DNA of 64,000 bases. Origin: Thermodesulfovibrio sp. 3462-1. GTDB lineage: Bacteria; Nitrospirota; Thermodesulfovibrionia; Thermodesulfovibrionales; Thermodesulfovibrionaceae. A program made the translations under genes and the position numbers. Shown piece by piece: positions 35,849-44,903 of the stretch. Where the stretch lies: contig NZ_CP144374.1 in the NCBI RefSeq assembly GCF_040451425.1, positions 1,280,501-1,344,500 of the forward strand. Direction: 5' to 3'. Every line of letters begins with the position of its first letter. Within the stretch, counting starts at the first letter, position 1. Below the pieces are notes generated by a model. The model did not search any database, was not told the DNA's origin, and saw nothing but the letters and a program-made list of their open reading frames with translations.

Positions 35849-37930
35849 CTAAGCATGAATCTGTAAATATCTTCTTTCTCTGAATTCCTCTTTTTTACCA
35901 TCATTCCAGTTATCCACAGGTCTAAGATAGCCAACAACACGAGAGTAAACCTCTGTAGTCTTGCCGCATTTTGGACAAATTTGATGTTGTCCTTCAATGT
36001 ATCCGCACTCGGGACAAATGCTAAATGTAGGAGTAATACTTATGTATGGAAGTTTATATCTTTCAAAGACTGCTTTTATAAAGTTTTTAAGTTTTTCAGG
36101 CTCTGGTTGCTCTCCCAGAAACAGATGAATAACTGTTCCTCCTGTGTACCTACTCTGAAGTTCATCCTGATGGTCAAGTATATAGGAAATAGATTCCGTA
36201 AAATTCACAGGTAACCATGTTGAGTTAGTGTAGTATGGATGCTCAATACCCTGTGTAATTATATCAGGATATTTTTGTTTGTCTGCTCTGGCAAGTCTGT
36301 AACTAGTTCCTTCTGCAGGAGTCGCCTCAAGATTATAGAGATTGCCTGTTTCTTTCTGATATTCCATGAGTTTTTCTCTAATAAAATCCATTACTTTCAA
36401 AGCAAAGGCTTTGCCATGTTCTATCCATATCCCTTTTGCATTGAGCCACTTGGCGTTTGCTACTGCCTCATTCATCCCTATTATGCCAATTGTTGAAAAA
36501 TGATTGCTCCAGTAAGCTCCTGTGCGCTCCTTAACTGCACTAAGATAATGCTTTGAATAAGGATATAACCCTGCCTCAGTAAATTTCTCAAGTGCCTTTC
36601 TTTTTATTTCAAGTGATGTTTTAGCTATATCCATAAGCTTACTTAAACGGTTAAAAAAGTCTTCCTCTGACTCACTTAAATAACCTAACCTTGGCATGTT
36701 AAGTGTAACAACACCAATAGAACCTGTAAGAGGATTTGAACCAAACAGTCCCCCACCTCTGTGTTTAAGCTCACGGGTAGTAAGTCTCAGTCTACAACAC
36801 ATTGAGCGGGCATCCTCAGGTTTCAGGTCAGAGTTTACATAGTTTGCAAAATAAGGAATTCCATATTTTGCTGTCGCCTCCATGATTAAATCAACAATAC
36901 TGCTACTCCAGTCAAAATCCTTTGTTATGTTAATCGTAGGGATAGGAAATGTAAAGACTCTTCCCTTTGCATCTCCTTCACATAAAACCTCAAACAATGC
37001 CTGGTTAAACATATCCATCTCTTTTTGAAATTCACCATAGGTAGCCTCTTGAGGCTTACCACCAATAATAACAGCCTGGTTTTTCAAATGCTCAGGCACT
37101 CTGAGGTCAAGGGTAATGTTAGAAAAAGGTGTCTGAAATCCTACTCTTGTAGGCACATTTAAATTAAAAACCCATTCTTGAACTGCTTGCTTTACCTGTC
37201 TCTGGTTAAGCCCATCATAGGCAATAAAGGGAGCAAGGAGAGTATCTACATTGCTAAATGCCTGTGCACCTGCAGCCTCTCCTTGAAGTGTAAAAAGAAA
37301 GTTTACAGCTTGACCAAGGGCACTACGAAAATGTTTTGCAGGTTTGGATTCCACTTTTCCTGTTACTCCACCAAAACCCCTGATTAACAAATCCATTAAA
37401 TCCCAACCAACACAATATGGTGCTAATACATTTAGGTCATGGATATGTAAGCTTCCATTTATGTGAGCCTCTCTTACCTCAGGTGGATAAATCTTATGAA
37501 GCCAGTAGCTTTTACTTATCTCACTTGATATGTAGTTATTCAATCCCTGAAGAGAAAAGCTCATGTTGGAGTTTTCTCTTACCCGCCAGTCAACCTTGCT
37601 GAGGTAGCTATCAATTAGCTCAAGCCCACCCTGACGGGCAATCTCACGCATACGGGCATGCTGATCACGATAAATAATATATGCTTTTGCAGTCTTACGA
37701 TAAGGACTGCTTAAAAGTATCTCTTCAACAATATCTTGGATTTCTTCTACATGTGGGTCACGATCACGAATCAACTCTTCAGCTAAAAGCAAAACTTTAA
37801 TTGTAAGCCTTTTTGCAGTTTCATAATCAAATTCTCCAGTTGCTTTACCTGCTTTTGATATTGCTATGGTGATTTTTTCAGGATTAAAGGGAGCAACTCT
37901 TCCATCACGCTTTATTATATTTTTGAACAT
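35849..37930 (-). CDS. nrdD: Anaerobic ribonucleoside-triphosphate reductase
   Basis: NrdD is the oxygen-sensitive glycyl-radical reductase. The roughly 693-residue protein has an N-terminal ATP-cone (KRDGRVAPFNPEKITIAISKA), the glycyl-radical enzyme core with SMCCRLRLT, GSIGVVTLNMPRLGYL, and the C-terminal zinc site CPECG...CPKCG followed by the radical loop VVGYLRPVDNW. The ATG at 37930 is chosen because GGAGG (37937-37941) sits 6 bases before it. The gene begins inside the metE 3' end (26-base overlap). The NrdG activase is not in the window. Confidence 0.96.
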   Translation of the reverse strand: MFKNIIKRDGRVAPFNPEKITIAISKAGKATGEFDYETAKRLTIKVLLLAEELIRDRDPHVEEIQDIVEEILLSSPYRKTAKAYIIYRDQHARMREIARQGGLELIDSYLSKVDWRVRENSNMSFSLQGLNNYISSEISKSYWLHKIYPPEVREAHINGSLHIHDLNVLAPYCVGWDLMDLLIRGFGGVTGKVESKPAKHFRSALGQAVNFLFTLQGEAAGAQAFSNVDTLLAPFIAYDGLNQRQVKQAVQEWVFNLNVPTRVGFQTPFSNITLDLRVPEHLKNQAVIIGGKPQEATYGEFQKEMDMFNQALFEVLCEGDAKGRVFTFPIPTINITKDFDWSSSIVDLIMEATAKYGIPYFANYVNSDLKPEDARSMCCRLRLTTRELKHRGGGLFGSNPLTGSIGVVTLNMPRLGYLSESEEDFFNRLSKLMDIAKTSLEIKRKALEKFTEAGLYPYSKHYLSAVKERTGAYWSNHFSTIGIIGMNEAVANAKWLNAKGIWIEHGKAFALKVMDFIREKLMEYQKETGNLYNLEATPAEGTSYRLARADKQKYPDIITQGIEHPYYTNSTWLPVNFTESISYILDHQDELQSRYTGGTVIHLFLGEQPEPEKLKNFIKAVFERYKLPYISITPTFSICPECGYIEGQHQICPKCGKTTEVYSRVVGYLRPVDNWNDGKKEEFRERRYLQIHA

Positions 37931-40151
37931 CCTCAACCTCCTTTCGCATTATTTCTGCAACTTTAACCATGTTTTTAAGTGCGGGAATGGCTTCCTGCCA
38001 CGCTCTTGTTTTAAGTCCGCAATCAGGGTTTATCCAGAAAAGTCTTTTATCAATAAACTTTATTGATCGCTTAACAATTTCTATCATCTCCTGAACAGAA
38101 GGAATTCTTGGGGAGTGAATATCATATATTCCAATTCCAATGCCTCTGTCATATTTAAATCTTTCAAAGGCTTTTAGAATCTCTCCCTTGCTTCTTGATG
38201 CTTCGATTGATATCACATCAGCATCCATTGCATAGATTTTATCAATTATATCATTAAACTCAGAGTAACACATATGAGTATGAATTTGAGTTTCAGGTTT
38301 TACAGCAGAGATAACAATTTTAAAGCTTTTTATAGCCCAGTCAAAGTATTCATCAACCTTTGCTTTTTTAAGAGGCATTCCTTCTCTGAAAGCTGGCTCA
38401 TCAATCTGAATGATTTTTATACCAGCTTTCTCAAGCTCTATTACTTCTTCCTTAAGAGCAAGAGCAATCTGATAGGCAACTTCTTTTTTCGAAATATCCT
38501 TTCTCTGATAGGACCACTGAAGTATTGTAACAGGTCCAGTAAGAATGCCTTTCACTGGCTTTTCAGTGAGAGACTGGGCATAAAGTGTTTCTTTCAGAGT
38601 CAAGGGTTTTTCTCTCCATACATCGCCATAAATTATTGGTGGTCTTACACATCTTGAGCCATAGGATTGAACCCATCCATTTTTTGTTATGGCAAATCCC
38701 TGAAGCTTCTCTGCAAAGAACTCAACCATATCTGTTCTTTCAAACTCTCCATGAACTAAAACATCAAGTCCAATGTCGTGCTGAATCTCAATTGCCCTTT
38801 TGATTTCATTGTTGATAAAGGATTCATACTCCTCAAAAGAGATTCTTCCTGCTTTATAATCTGCCCTTACTTTTCTCAGCTCAGCGGTTTGAGGAAAGCT
38901 TCCTATTGTGGTCGTTGGAAAAAGAGGAAGTTTGAGAATTTCCATCTGTTTTTCATATCGTTCACTGAAAGAGGGTTTTCTGCAAAGAGCATTTTCATCA
39001 ATCTGAGAGATTTTTTTCTGAACTTCAGGATTAGTAAATTTCATGGATAAATTCTGCTCTGGAGGCTCTTTACCTTCATTTATTGCTGTTTTAAGGATTG
39101 TAAGCTCCTCAAGCCTTTCATTTGCAAAGCTTAACAGGCGGAGGATTTCTTCAGGCAGACTTTCATTTTTCACAGTCACTGGAAGATGCATGAGAGGACA
39201 GGAGTTGGAAAGAATTATATGTTTCGTAAACTTTGTAAGAGTCTCAATGAGTTTCAATGCTTCTTTAAAGTCTGTCTTCCATGGATCTCTTCCAGAGACA
39301 ACTCCTGCAATTAATGTTTTATCCTCTGGAAAGCCAAATTTTAATATGTTCTCAAGATTCTCCTTCCCCTCAACAAAATCAAATCCAATGCCATGAACTG
39401 GTAGTTCATAAACTATTTTTTCATACTGTGATAAAGATTCATAGTAAGTTTGGACATAGACTTTTATTTTACTGAGCCCGGTAGTGATTTTTCTGTAACA
39501 ATTTATGATTGTCTGAACATCATTGTCTAATTCAAGAACCATTGCAGGCTCGTCAATCTGGACTTCCTCAACATCAGATTCTTCAAGCTCTTTAAGAAGT
39601 CTTCTGTAAACTGAAACTATACTGTCAGAGAAATAAGTATAATTTTTTACTTTGGCACAGTAAAGATAGGTAAAGGGACCAACTATCACAGGTTTTGTTT
39701 TAAGGTTAAGATTATTTTTCAGAAGTTCAAACTCTTTTAAGGCTTTGTTTTCCCTGAGTTCAAACTCAGTATCAGATTCAATTTCAGGAACAATGTAGTG
39801 ATAGTTTGTGTTAAACCACTTTGTCATCTCTGAAGCAGGAGCATCTGCTGAACCTCTTGCTATTGCAAAGTATCTTTCCAGAGGGTCTTCAATTTTTTTG
39901 AATCTTTTGGGAATAACATTAAACATGAAGGAAAGATCAAGGATAAAATCATAAAGGGAAAACTCATTAGATGGAATAATGTCAATTCCATGCAGGGCAA
40001 TGGTATTTGCATTATTGATGATTAATTTTTCAGCCTCTTCAATTAGCTCCCTTTGAGAGATTTTTCCACTCCAGTAGTGCTCTAAGGCTTTTTTAAGCTC
40101 TCTCTGAGGACCAATCCTGGGATAGCCAAAGACAGTAGTTTTAACGGTCAT
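37905..40151 (-). CDS. metE: Cobalamin-independent methionine synthase
   Basis: MetE methylates homocysteine with methyltetrahydrofolate-polyglutamate without B12. The 748-residue protein has the two barrel halves. The N-terminal one has YPRIGPQRELKKALEHYW. The catalytic half shows TTTIGSFPQTAELRKVRADYK, VHGEFERTDMVEFFAEKLQGF, GPVTILQWSYQR, QIDEPAFREGMP, the zinc-site HMCYSEFNDII and NPDCGLKTRAW. It follows a cobalamin riboswitch, so it should be shut off when B12 is plentiful. nrdD is translationally coupled behind it. Confidence 0.97.
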   Translation of the reverse strand: MTVKTTVFGYPRIGPQRELKKALEHYWSGKISQRELIEEAEKLIINNANTIALHGIDIIPSNEFSLYDFILDLSFMFNVIPKRFKKIEDPLERYFAIARGSADAPASEMTKWFNTNYHYIVPEIESDTEFELRENKALKEFELLKNNLNLKTKPVIVGPFTYLYCAKVKNYTYFSDSIVSVYRRLLKELEESDVEEVQIDEPAMVLELDNDVQTIINCYRKITTGLSKIKVYVQTYYESLSQYEKIVYELPVHGIGFDFVEGKENLENILKFGFPEDKTLIAGVVSGRDPWKTDFKEALKLIETLTKFTKHIILSNSCPLMHLPVTVKNESLPEEILRLLSFANERLEELTILKTAINEGKEPPEQNLSMKFTNPEVQKKISQIDENALCRKPSFSERYEKQMEILKLPLFPTTTIGSFPQTAELRKVRADYKAGRISFEEYESFINNEIKRAIEIQHDIGLDVLVHGEFERTDMVEFFAEKLQGFAITKNGWVQSYGSRCVRPPIIYGDVWREKPLTLKETLYAQSLTEKPVKGILTGPVTILQWSYQRKDISKKEVAYQIALALKEEVIELEKAGIKIIQIDEPAFREGMPLKKAKVDEYFDWAIKSFKIVISAVKPETQIHTHMCYSEFNDIIDKIYAMDADVISIEASRSKGEILKAFERFKYDRGIGIGIYDIHSPRIPSVQEMIEIVKRSIKFIDKRLFWINPDCGLKTRAWQEAIPALKNMVKVAEIMRKEVEDVQKYNKA

Positions 40152-40171
40152 TTAATTCCTCCCACGAGGTA

Positions 40172-40345
40172 TTCTGAAAGCCAAAGGCTTTCAGGCTGGA
40201 TAGGTCTTCCGACTCTGGGCTAACTAACCTACTTGCCCGCCTTCCCAGAGCTATCTCCAGTGGCTTAAATGGGCTTTCGTTCCCAACACGGCTGCGGGGC
40301 AGCGGGGGATTCTCACCCCTCTTCCCTTACATCCAGCAATTTTGA
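40172..40345 (-). promoter_or_regulatory. Cobalamin riboswitch in the metE leader
   Basis: On the minus strand the leader has the B12 riboswitch landmarks in order: GGGAAGAGGGGTGAGAATCC, CCCCGCAGCCGTG, AAGCCACTGG, and the B12 box AGTCGGAAGACCTATCC. It ends with a 9-bp hairpin with a 3-base loop (40174-40194, CTGAAAGCC/GGCTTTCAG) that has no U-tract. Just after it CCTC can pair with the GAGG of the metE Shine-Dalgarno, so control of translation is more likely than termination. Confidence 0.93.
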
Positions 40346-40374
40346 AAATAAAAAAAAAAGAGAGATTTTGTCAA
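40345..40374 (-). promoter_or_regulatory. Promoter of the metE-nrdD operon
   Basis: On the minus strand TTGACA (40369-40374) and TATTTT (40345-40350) are 18 bases apart. The transcript would begin near 40338, directly before the riboswitch. Confidence 0.65.
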
Positions 40375-40454
40375 ACCACATTTTGTAGAGCCTTAAGCTA
40401 ATAAATTTTTGTCCTGGACAAGATCTCAGATTTTTATATGAGGCAATTCAGAGG

Positions 40455-40481
40455 TTGACTTTTTTTTTATTAAATTAGAAT
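40455..40481 (+). promoter_or_regulatory. Possible promoter of the autotransporter gene
   Basis: TTGACT (40455-40460) is followed by TAGAAT (40476-40481), spacing 15 bases, across a T-run. A leader with GGGAGGTG precedes the ATG at 40509. Confidence 0.4.
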
Positions 40482-40508
40482 GAGAAAAATTTTACCGGGA
40501 GGTGTAAT

Positions 40509-42593
40509 ATGAGAGGTAAATTTATTACGGTGGGAAGTCTTTTGGGGTTTTTTCTTTTTTGTCTTTTATTTTTCTTAACAGGCTCTGCGGGGGCGACTCA
40601 GGTAAAAGGAGCTTCTGTTTCTTCAACAACGGACAATTACTCCCAGGATACCGATGTAGATGTTTCAGATAATTCAGGAGGTCGTGTTTATGGGATATTT
40701 GTAGAAAGGAGTTCAAATCCCCTTATTAAATTAACAATCAATGCAAATGTTAAGGGGACTGCAACCAATCCCGCAGGTGGGAGCGGGGCTTATGGGATAT
40801 GCTCCTGGGATAGAGCTATAAACCAGCTAATCATTAATCAAAATGGAACCATTTCAGCAATTGCAACAGGTAATTATGCAGATGCATTTGGAGTTGTTGC
40901 AAACTCCATAGGTAGTTTTACCAATACTGGAAGCATTTCAGCAAATGCAACAGGTGGTAATGCAGAGGCATATGGAGTTCCTGCAGAGTCCATAGGTAAT
41001 TTTAAAAATAATGGCAATATAGAAGTTTATGTGAATAGTAGCTCTCAGAACCCAAGTATTGACGCACTCGCACTTGTAGTATCAAATAGTAACAATGCAA
41101 CAGTTATCAATGACGGAACCATGAAAGTAGTCCTTAGCCTACCTAAAAATGCTGACATGACAAATGTTAATGCTACAGTTTTCTACATTTACGGTTCTAA
41201 TGTAACACTTTCAAACTATGGCTATACCTGGGTTGAAAGTAATGTGCCAGGGCCTAACTTAAGAACACTTTATATTGATAGCAATTCAAATGTTATTTTA
41301 AAAGACAAGTTTGCTATTACCTTTGGAGCACCTGGGGTTAATCCTGATACAAGACCAATTTATGTAGATTCTAATTCGAAACTTAACCTTAATAATGCCA
41401 CTCTTATTGCAAGACTTGATAGTAGAAATTTAAGACTTAATGAACCCTATTACTTAATTGAAAACCACGGAACAGTTAATGGTCAATGGGGTGGGCTTGA
41501 GAGAGGATATCCTAATCCAGATATTCAGGTAGCCTGGTATGATCCACAAAGCCTTGGAGAAAATTCTGCTGTTGTCTTCCGTTATGCTCCAACTACAACC
41601 GCATTAGCACCTGTTACAGGAGGGATGGCAGGAGCTCCAATTATAACTTCAGCTATATCAGCAGCTCTGCTTACTTACTCTCCTACATCTATGACTATGG
41701 TTGTTGGCTATGACAGGCAACCAATTATGTTAGCTTCAGCAGGAGTTAGTGAGGCTGGATATATAGCTCCAGCTTATAGCAAGGGTATTTGGCTTATGCC
41801 TCTTTATACAAGGGTTAATGCTAATGACCTTGGGTTTGATGCAGATTCTTATGGATTTGCCCTTGGAGGAGGTGGAAGATTTGCACCAAATTTTGGGGTA
41901 GAACTCTATGCAGGTTATTTACGCAATAACCTTAATTTTAGCCTTAAAGGAGCAGATAGCGAAGATCAGGACCTTTACTTTGGAGGATTTAATCTGATTT
42001 ATGCACCAAAGCCCTACTTTGCAAAGCTTATGGCAGTTGGATATTATGCCAATCATGACTACAAGGGTTATACAGGACTTTATTATGACCTTGTTGAAAA
42101 AGCAGATTATAACAGTTATGGACTCAGATTTGACCTTATTGGTGGATATATAATAGGTAATAAAACAAGGATTATACCTCAGGTCGGAGTAAGTTATGCA
42201 TACTATAATACTGATAGCTTCTGGACAAAGGTTCCTGACAATCCTAATCTTAGAAGACGCTATGAGCCTGATGATCTTAATGTGTGGAAAGTTATTGCAG
42301 GACTGGATGTTATTTCTGATTTTGAGACTAAAGGAAAAACAAATGTAAGGGCTTTTGGAGGATTAAGGCTTGAGCAGGCAATAACTGATAATGATATTTC
42401 AGCAATTACCTATGCACCAAATCAACCAAAATACAAGCTTGAAAAAAGTATTGCAGATACAACTGGGATATTGCAGGCAGGAATTATTTTAAGCTTCAAT
42501 AAGAGATTAAGCCTTGAGCTTTCTGGAAAAGCCGATCTTAATGCAGATTATCAGGCTTATACAGGAAGAGCTGTATTGAGATATAACTTCTAA
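40509..42593 (+). CDS. Autotransporter with C-terminal outer-membrane beta-barrel
   Basis: This 694-residue type V secretion protein has a long signal peptide (cleavage after GSAGA near 30). The passenger (about 31-380) has repetitive Asn/Gly-rich turns (IGSFTNTGSISANATGG, IGNFKNNGNIEVYV), as in beta-helical autotransporters. The C-terminal barrel (about 425-694) begins KGIWLMPLYTRVNAND and has the alternating aromatic pattern, ending LRYNF with the terminal Phe that BAM recognises. It has its own Shine-Dalgarno. No protease or adhesin motif was recognised. It is direct evidence for an outer membrane. Confidence 0.88.
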   Translation: MRGKFITVGSLLGFFLFCLLFFLTGSAGATQVKGASVSSTTDNYSQDTDVDVSDNSGGRVYGIFVERSSNPLIKLTINANVKGTATNPAGGSGAYGICSWDRAINQLIINQNGTISAIATGNYADAFGVVANSIGSFTNTGSISANATGGNAEAYGVPAESIGNFKNNGNIEVYVNSSSQNPSIDALALVVSNSNNATVINDGTMKVVLSLPKNADMTNVNATVFYIYGSNVTLSNYGYTWVESNVPGPNLRTLYIDSNSNVILKDKFAITFGAPGVNPDTRPIYVDSNSKLNLNNATLIARLDSRNLRLNEPYYLIENHGTVNGQWGGLERGYPNPDIQVAWYDPQSLGENSAVVFRYAPTTTALAPVTGGMAGAPIITSAISAALLTYSPTSMTMVVGYDRQPIMLASAGVSEAGYIAPAYSKGIWLMPLYTRVNANDLGFDADSYGFALGGGGRFAPNFGVELYAGYLRNNLNFSLKGADSEDQDLYFGGFNLIYAPKPYFAKLMAVGYYANHDYKGYTGLYYDLVEKADYNSYGLRFDLIGGYIIGNKTRIIPQVGVSYAYYNTDSFWTKVPDNPNLRRRYEPDDLNVWKVIAGLDVISDFETKGKTNVRAFGGLRLEQAITDNDISAITYAPNQPKYKLEKSIADTTGILQAGIILSFNKRLSLELSGKADLNADYQAYTGRAVLRYNF

Positions 42594-42607
42594 GAGGTTG
42601 CATTGAC

Positions 42608-43269
42608 TCAGGAGGTGTCCATGCACCTCCTGAAAGCATAAGCATTGGTGTAAAAATTACGAGCATGAGCATCATTGTCATCTGTTTTAAGCCTTGCAAG
42701 TGTTTCAAGTTCAACTATTTCAAGTTGTGTTGAAAATATATGGGCAAGTCCTCTTGCCACTTCAAGAGTAACATCTGAATTTCGCCTGTTTTAATTGCGT
42801 GTGCAGACTTTATTATAAACATCTGAATAATTTCTCCAGCAAAGCCTGCTAACCATGCTACATGCCAGGGAATTAATCCCTTCCTCCAGTATTTGTAAAC
42901 AACTCCTCCGAAAAAACCCTCAACAACTGCTGACAATCCGCATGAAAAAGCTGTAAATCCGCCAACAAAGTATCTATGAACACCTGCAATAACTCCAGCT
43001 CCTGCTCCTACTAATGGACCACCAAGAAGCCCTCCTACCATAACACCAACAACTCTTGAATTAGCAAGTGCTCCGTGAATCTCAACTGCTCCAAATGTCC
43101 CAAGTATTCCAAGTCCTCCGCAGACAAATGTAAGAATTAATTTATCTTTAGTTGAAGGTTTCCGGGATAAAACTCTTCCCAAAGCAGGCATTCTTGAAAG
43201 GATAAAAGCTACTGTTGCTATAATACTAAGCCTTTGCGAAAGTATCAAAGTTAATTCAAGAATATCCAT
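42608..43269 (-). pseudogene. Decayed LytS-type sensor histidine kinase
   Basis: From the ATG at 43269 the reverse strand encodes a five-helix LytS membrane sensor (5TMR_LYT; GGLGILGTFGAVEIHGALANSRVVGVMVGGLLGGPLVGAGAGVIAG). After LAGFAGEIIQMFIIKSAHAIK the frame ends at 42715. In the neighbouring frame the text resumes as VTLEVARGLAHIFSTQLEIVELETLARL, the end of the GAF/linker region of LytS kinases, and stops at 42608-42610. The GAF middle and all kinase motifs are gone, so an internal deletion plus frameshift is likely. A TATACT box 7 bases before the ATG remains. No LytR-type regulator is next to it. Confidence 0.8.
42609..42632. repeat. Perfect hairpin between autotransporter and lytS remnant
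   Basis: CAGGAGGTG and CACCTCCTG form a 9-bp stem with a 6-base loop, 16 bases after the autotransporter stop. No T-run follows, so it is not a standard intrinsic terminator. It could stabilise mRNA ends or be an unusual terminator. Confidence 0.5.
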
Positions 43270-43276
43270 TTTTTAA

Positions 43277-43282
43277 AGTATA
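43277..43282 (-). promoter_or_regulatory. -10 box before the lytS remnant, predicted leaderless
   Basis: TATACT on the minus strand ends 7 bases before the ATG at 43269. No clear -35 and no Shine-Dalgarno. Confidence 0.4.
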
Positions 43283-43311
43283 AAATAAAACTAAAAATAT
43301 TGGCTACTGTT

Positions 43312-44055
43312 TCACTCACTGTATTTTTTCATTAAAGTTGAGCCAATGAGAAAAAAACAAAGACAATAAAATAAAATTAAGCTTAAAGAAATCATTGCCT
43401 CTGTATCAATATAACTTTTTCTTATCAGTATATTTGTATGAGTAAGGGGCATTATGTAGATTATTGGCTTAAAAATCAGCGGGATTCTATCAATTGAGAA
43501 AAATGTTCCACTGAAAAAAGCCATTGGCATTATGAAAAAGTTTGAGTAAGTGGCTGTATCTTCGTGTGATTTTGTTATCATTCCTGTTATCACACCAAGA
43601 CAGGCAAACATAAAGCAATTAAGTAAAAGGGTTAAAATAAAAATCAGATTTATAGAAAATTTTGATGGTACTACAAAGCCCACAACAATTATAAGCAGAG
43701 AGGCAAAAAGCCCCTTTACCATTCCAGCCATAACCTCTCCTATCATTATGGAAAAAGGCTTTATGGGTGATTGAATGTAAACCTGAAAAGTCTTGAAATA
43801 GAGTCTGCTGAGATTAAGAGAGCTTGCAACCCATGAGTATGAATTGTTCATTGAGCTCATTGCTACAAGACCTGGCAGCAGAAATGTTAGATAATCAGTT
43901 CCTTCAGAAAGTTTTACTGTTTTTCCAAGCCCAAGCCCGAATGTAACAAGATAAATAATCGGTGCCATCATCGCTGAGAAAATGTATCCCAGTCTCAGAA
44001 GCTTTCGCCTGAACTGAAGCATCTCTTTAAGAAAAACAGGATACCAGCCTGTCAT
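43312..44055 (-). CDS. ABC-2 type transporter permease
   Basis: This 247-residue inner-membrane protein has about six helices and the ABC-2 family text: WYPVFLKEMLQFRRK at the start, PIIYLVTFGLGLG, LLPGLVAMSSMNNSY, and the C-terminal NFFIMPMAFFSGTFFSIDRIP, IIYIMPLTHTNILIR. It is the partner of the ATPase at 44052 (4-base overlap). The exported substrate is unknown; the NodJ/DrrB-like shape suits a lipid, glycan or drug. The remnant at 6270-6840 derives from a related system. Confidence 0.92.
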   Translation of the reverse strand: MTGWYPVFLKEMLQFRRKLLRLGYIFSAMMAPIIYLVTFGLGLGKTVKLSEGTDYLTFLLPGLVAMSSMNNSYSWVASSLNLSRLYFKTFQVYIQSPIKPFSIMIGEVMAGMVKGLFASLLIIVVGFVVPSKFSINLIFILTLLLNCFMFACLGVITGMITKSHEDTATYSNFFIMPMAFFSGTFFSIDRIPLIFKPIIYIMPLTHTNILIRKSYIDTEAMISLSLILFYCLCFFLIGSTLMKKYSE

Positions 44056-44903
44056 GTTGCTTCCCTGATTCCTTTAATTCTTTCTCCAGTTAGCTTTACA
44101 AAAACATCTTCAAGATTGGATCTTCTTATCATTACTCCATCGCCTCTGTGTTTTGCAATCTCATAAGCCTGTTCTCTACTGTGACATATCTCACTTATCA
44201 GCCTTCCCTCTTTATCAGTAAACTCAACCACATACTCACCAACATCTTTTTTAAGTTCTGAAGGGCTGCCAAGGGCAATTAACTTTCCATGTGAAAGAAT
44301 CCCCACCCTGTCACAAAGTGCCTCTGCCTCTTCAATGTAGTGGGTTGTAAGAAGCACAGTTCTGCCCTGAGCCTTGATTTTTCTTATGATTTGCCATAGT
44401 TGTCTTCTTATATGGGGGTCAAGCCCGATTGATGGTTCATCAAGAAATAAAACCTTTGGTTCAGGCAGCAATGCTCGGGCAAGAAGTGTTCTACGCTGAA
44501 GCCCTCCTGAGAGAGTTGATACAACAGAGTGCTTTTTGTCTTTTAGCTCCATTACTTTGAGAATCTCATCAATCTTTATTTTAAGTTCTTTTACTTTGTG
44601 AAGCATTCCATAAATTAAAAGATTTTCGTAAACAGTAAGCTCTCTTTCAAGATTGTTTTCTTGAGGGACAACTCCTATGATTTTTTTTATTTCAAAAGGA
44701 TTTTTTACAACATCAATCCCGTCAATAAAACATTCTCCTTCATCAGGTTTAGTAAGAGTTGTGAGTATTTTTACAGTGGTCGTCTTACCAGCTCCATTGG
44801 GACCGAGAAGTCCAAATATTTCACCTTTCTTTATTTCAAAACTCAGGGACTCAAGTGCCTTTACATTTCCATAACTTTTTGATATATTTTCAAGCTTGAT
44901 CAT
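44052..44903 (-). CDS. ABC transporter ATP-binding protein (NodI/DrrA-like)
   Basis: This 283-residue ATPase is complete: Walker A GPNGAGKTT near residues 35-43, Q-loop VPQENNLERELTVYENL, signature LSGGLQRRTLLARAL, Walker B LFLDEPSIGLD, and H-loop LLTTHYIEEAE. The C-terminal extension (VEFTDKEGRLISEI ... NLEDVFVKLTGERI) is typical of ABC-2 exporter ATPases. It overlaps the permease and the upstream nrdJ by 4 bases each, so the exporter is expressed behind nrdJ. Confidence 0.94.
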   Translation of the reverse strand: MIKLENISKSYGNVKALESLSFEIKKGEIFGLLGPNGAGKTTTVKILTTLTKPDEGECFIDGIDVVKNPFEIKKIIGVVPQENNLERELTVYENLLIYGMLHKVKELKIKIDEILKVMELKDKKHSVVSTLSGGLQRRTLLARALLPEPKVLFLDEPSIGLDPHIRRQLWQIIRKIKAQGRTVLLTTHYIEEAEALCDRVGILSHGKLIALGSPSELKKDVGEYVVEFTDKEGRLISEICHSREQAYEIAKHRGDGVMIRRSNLEDVFVKLTGERIKGIREAT

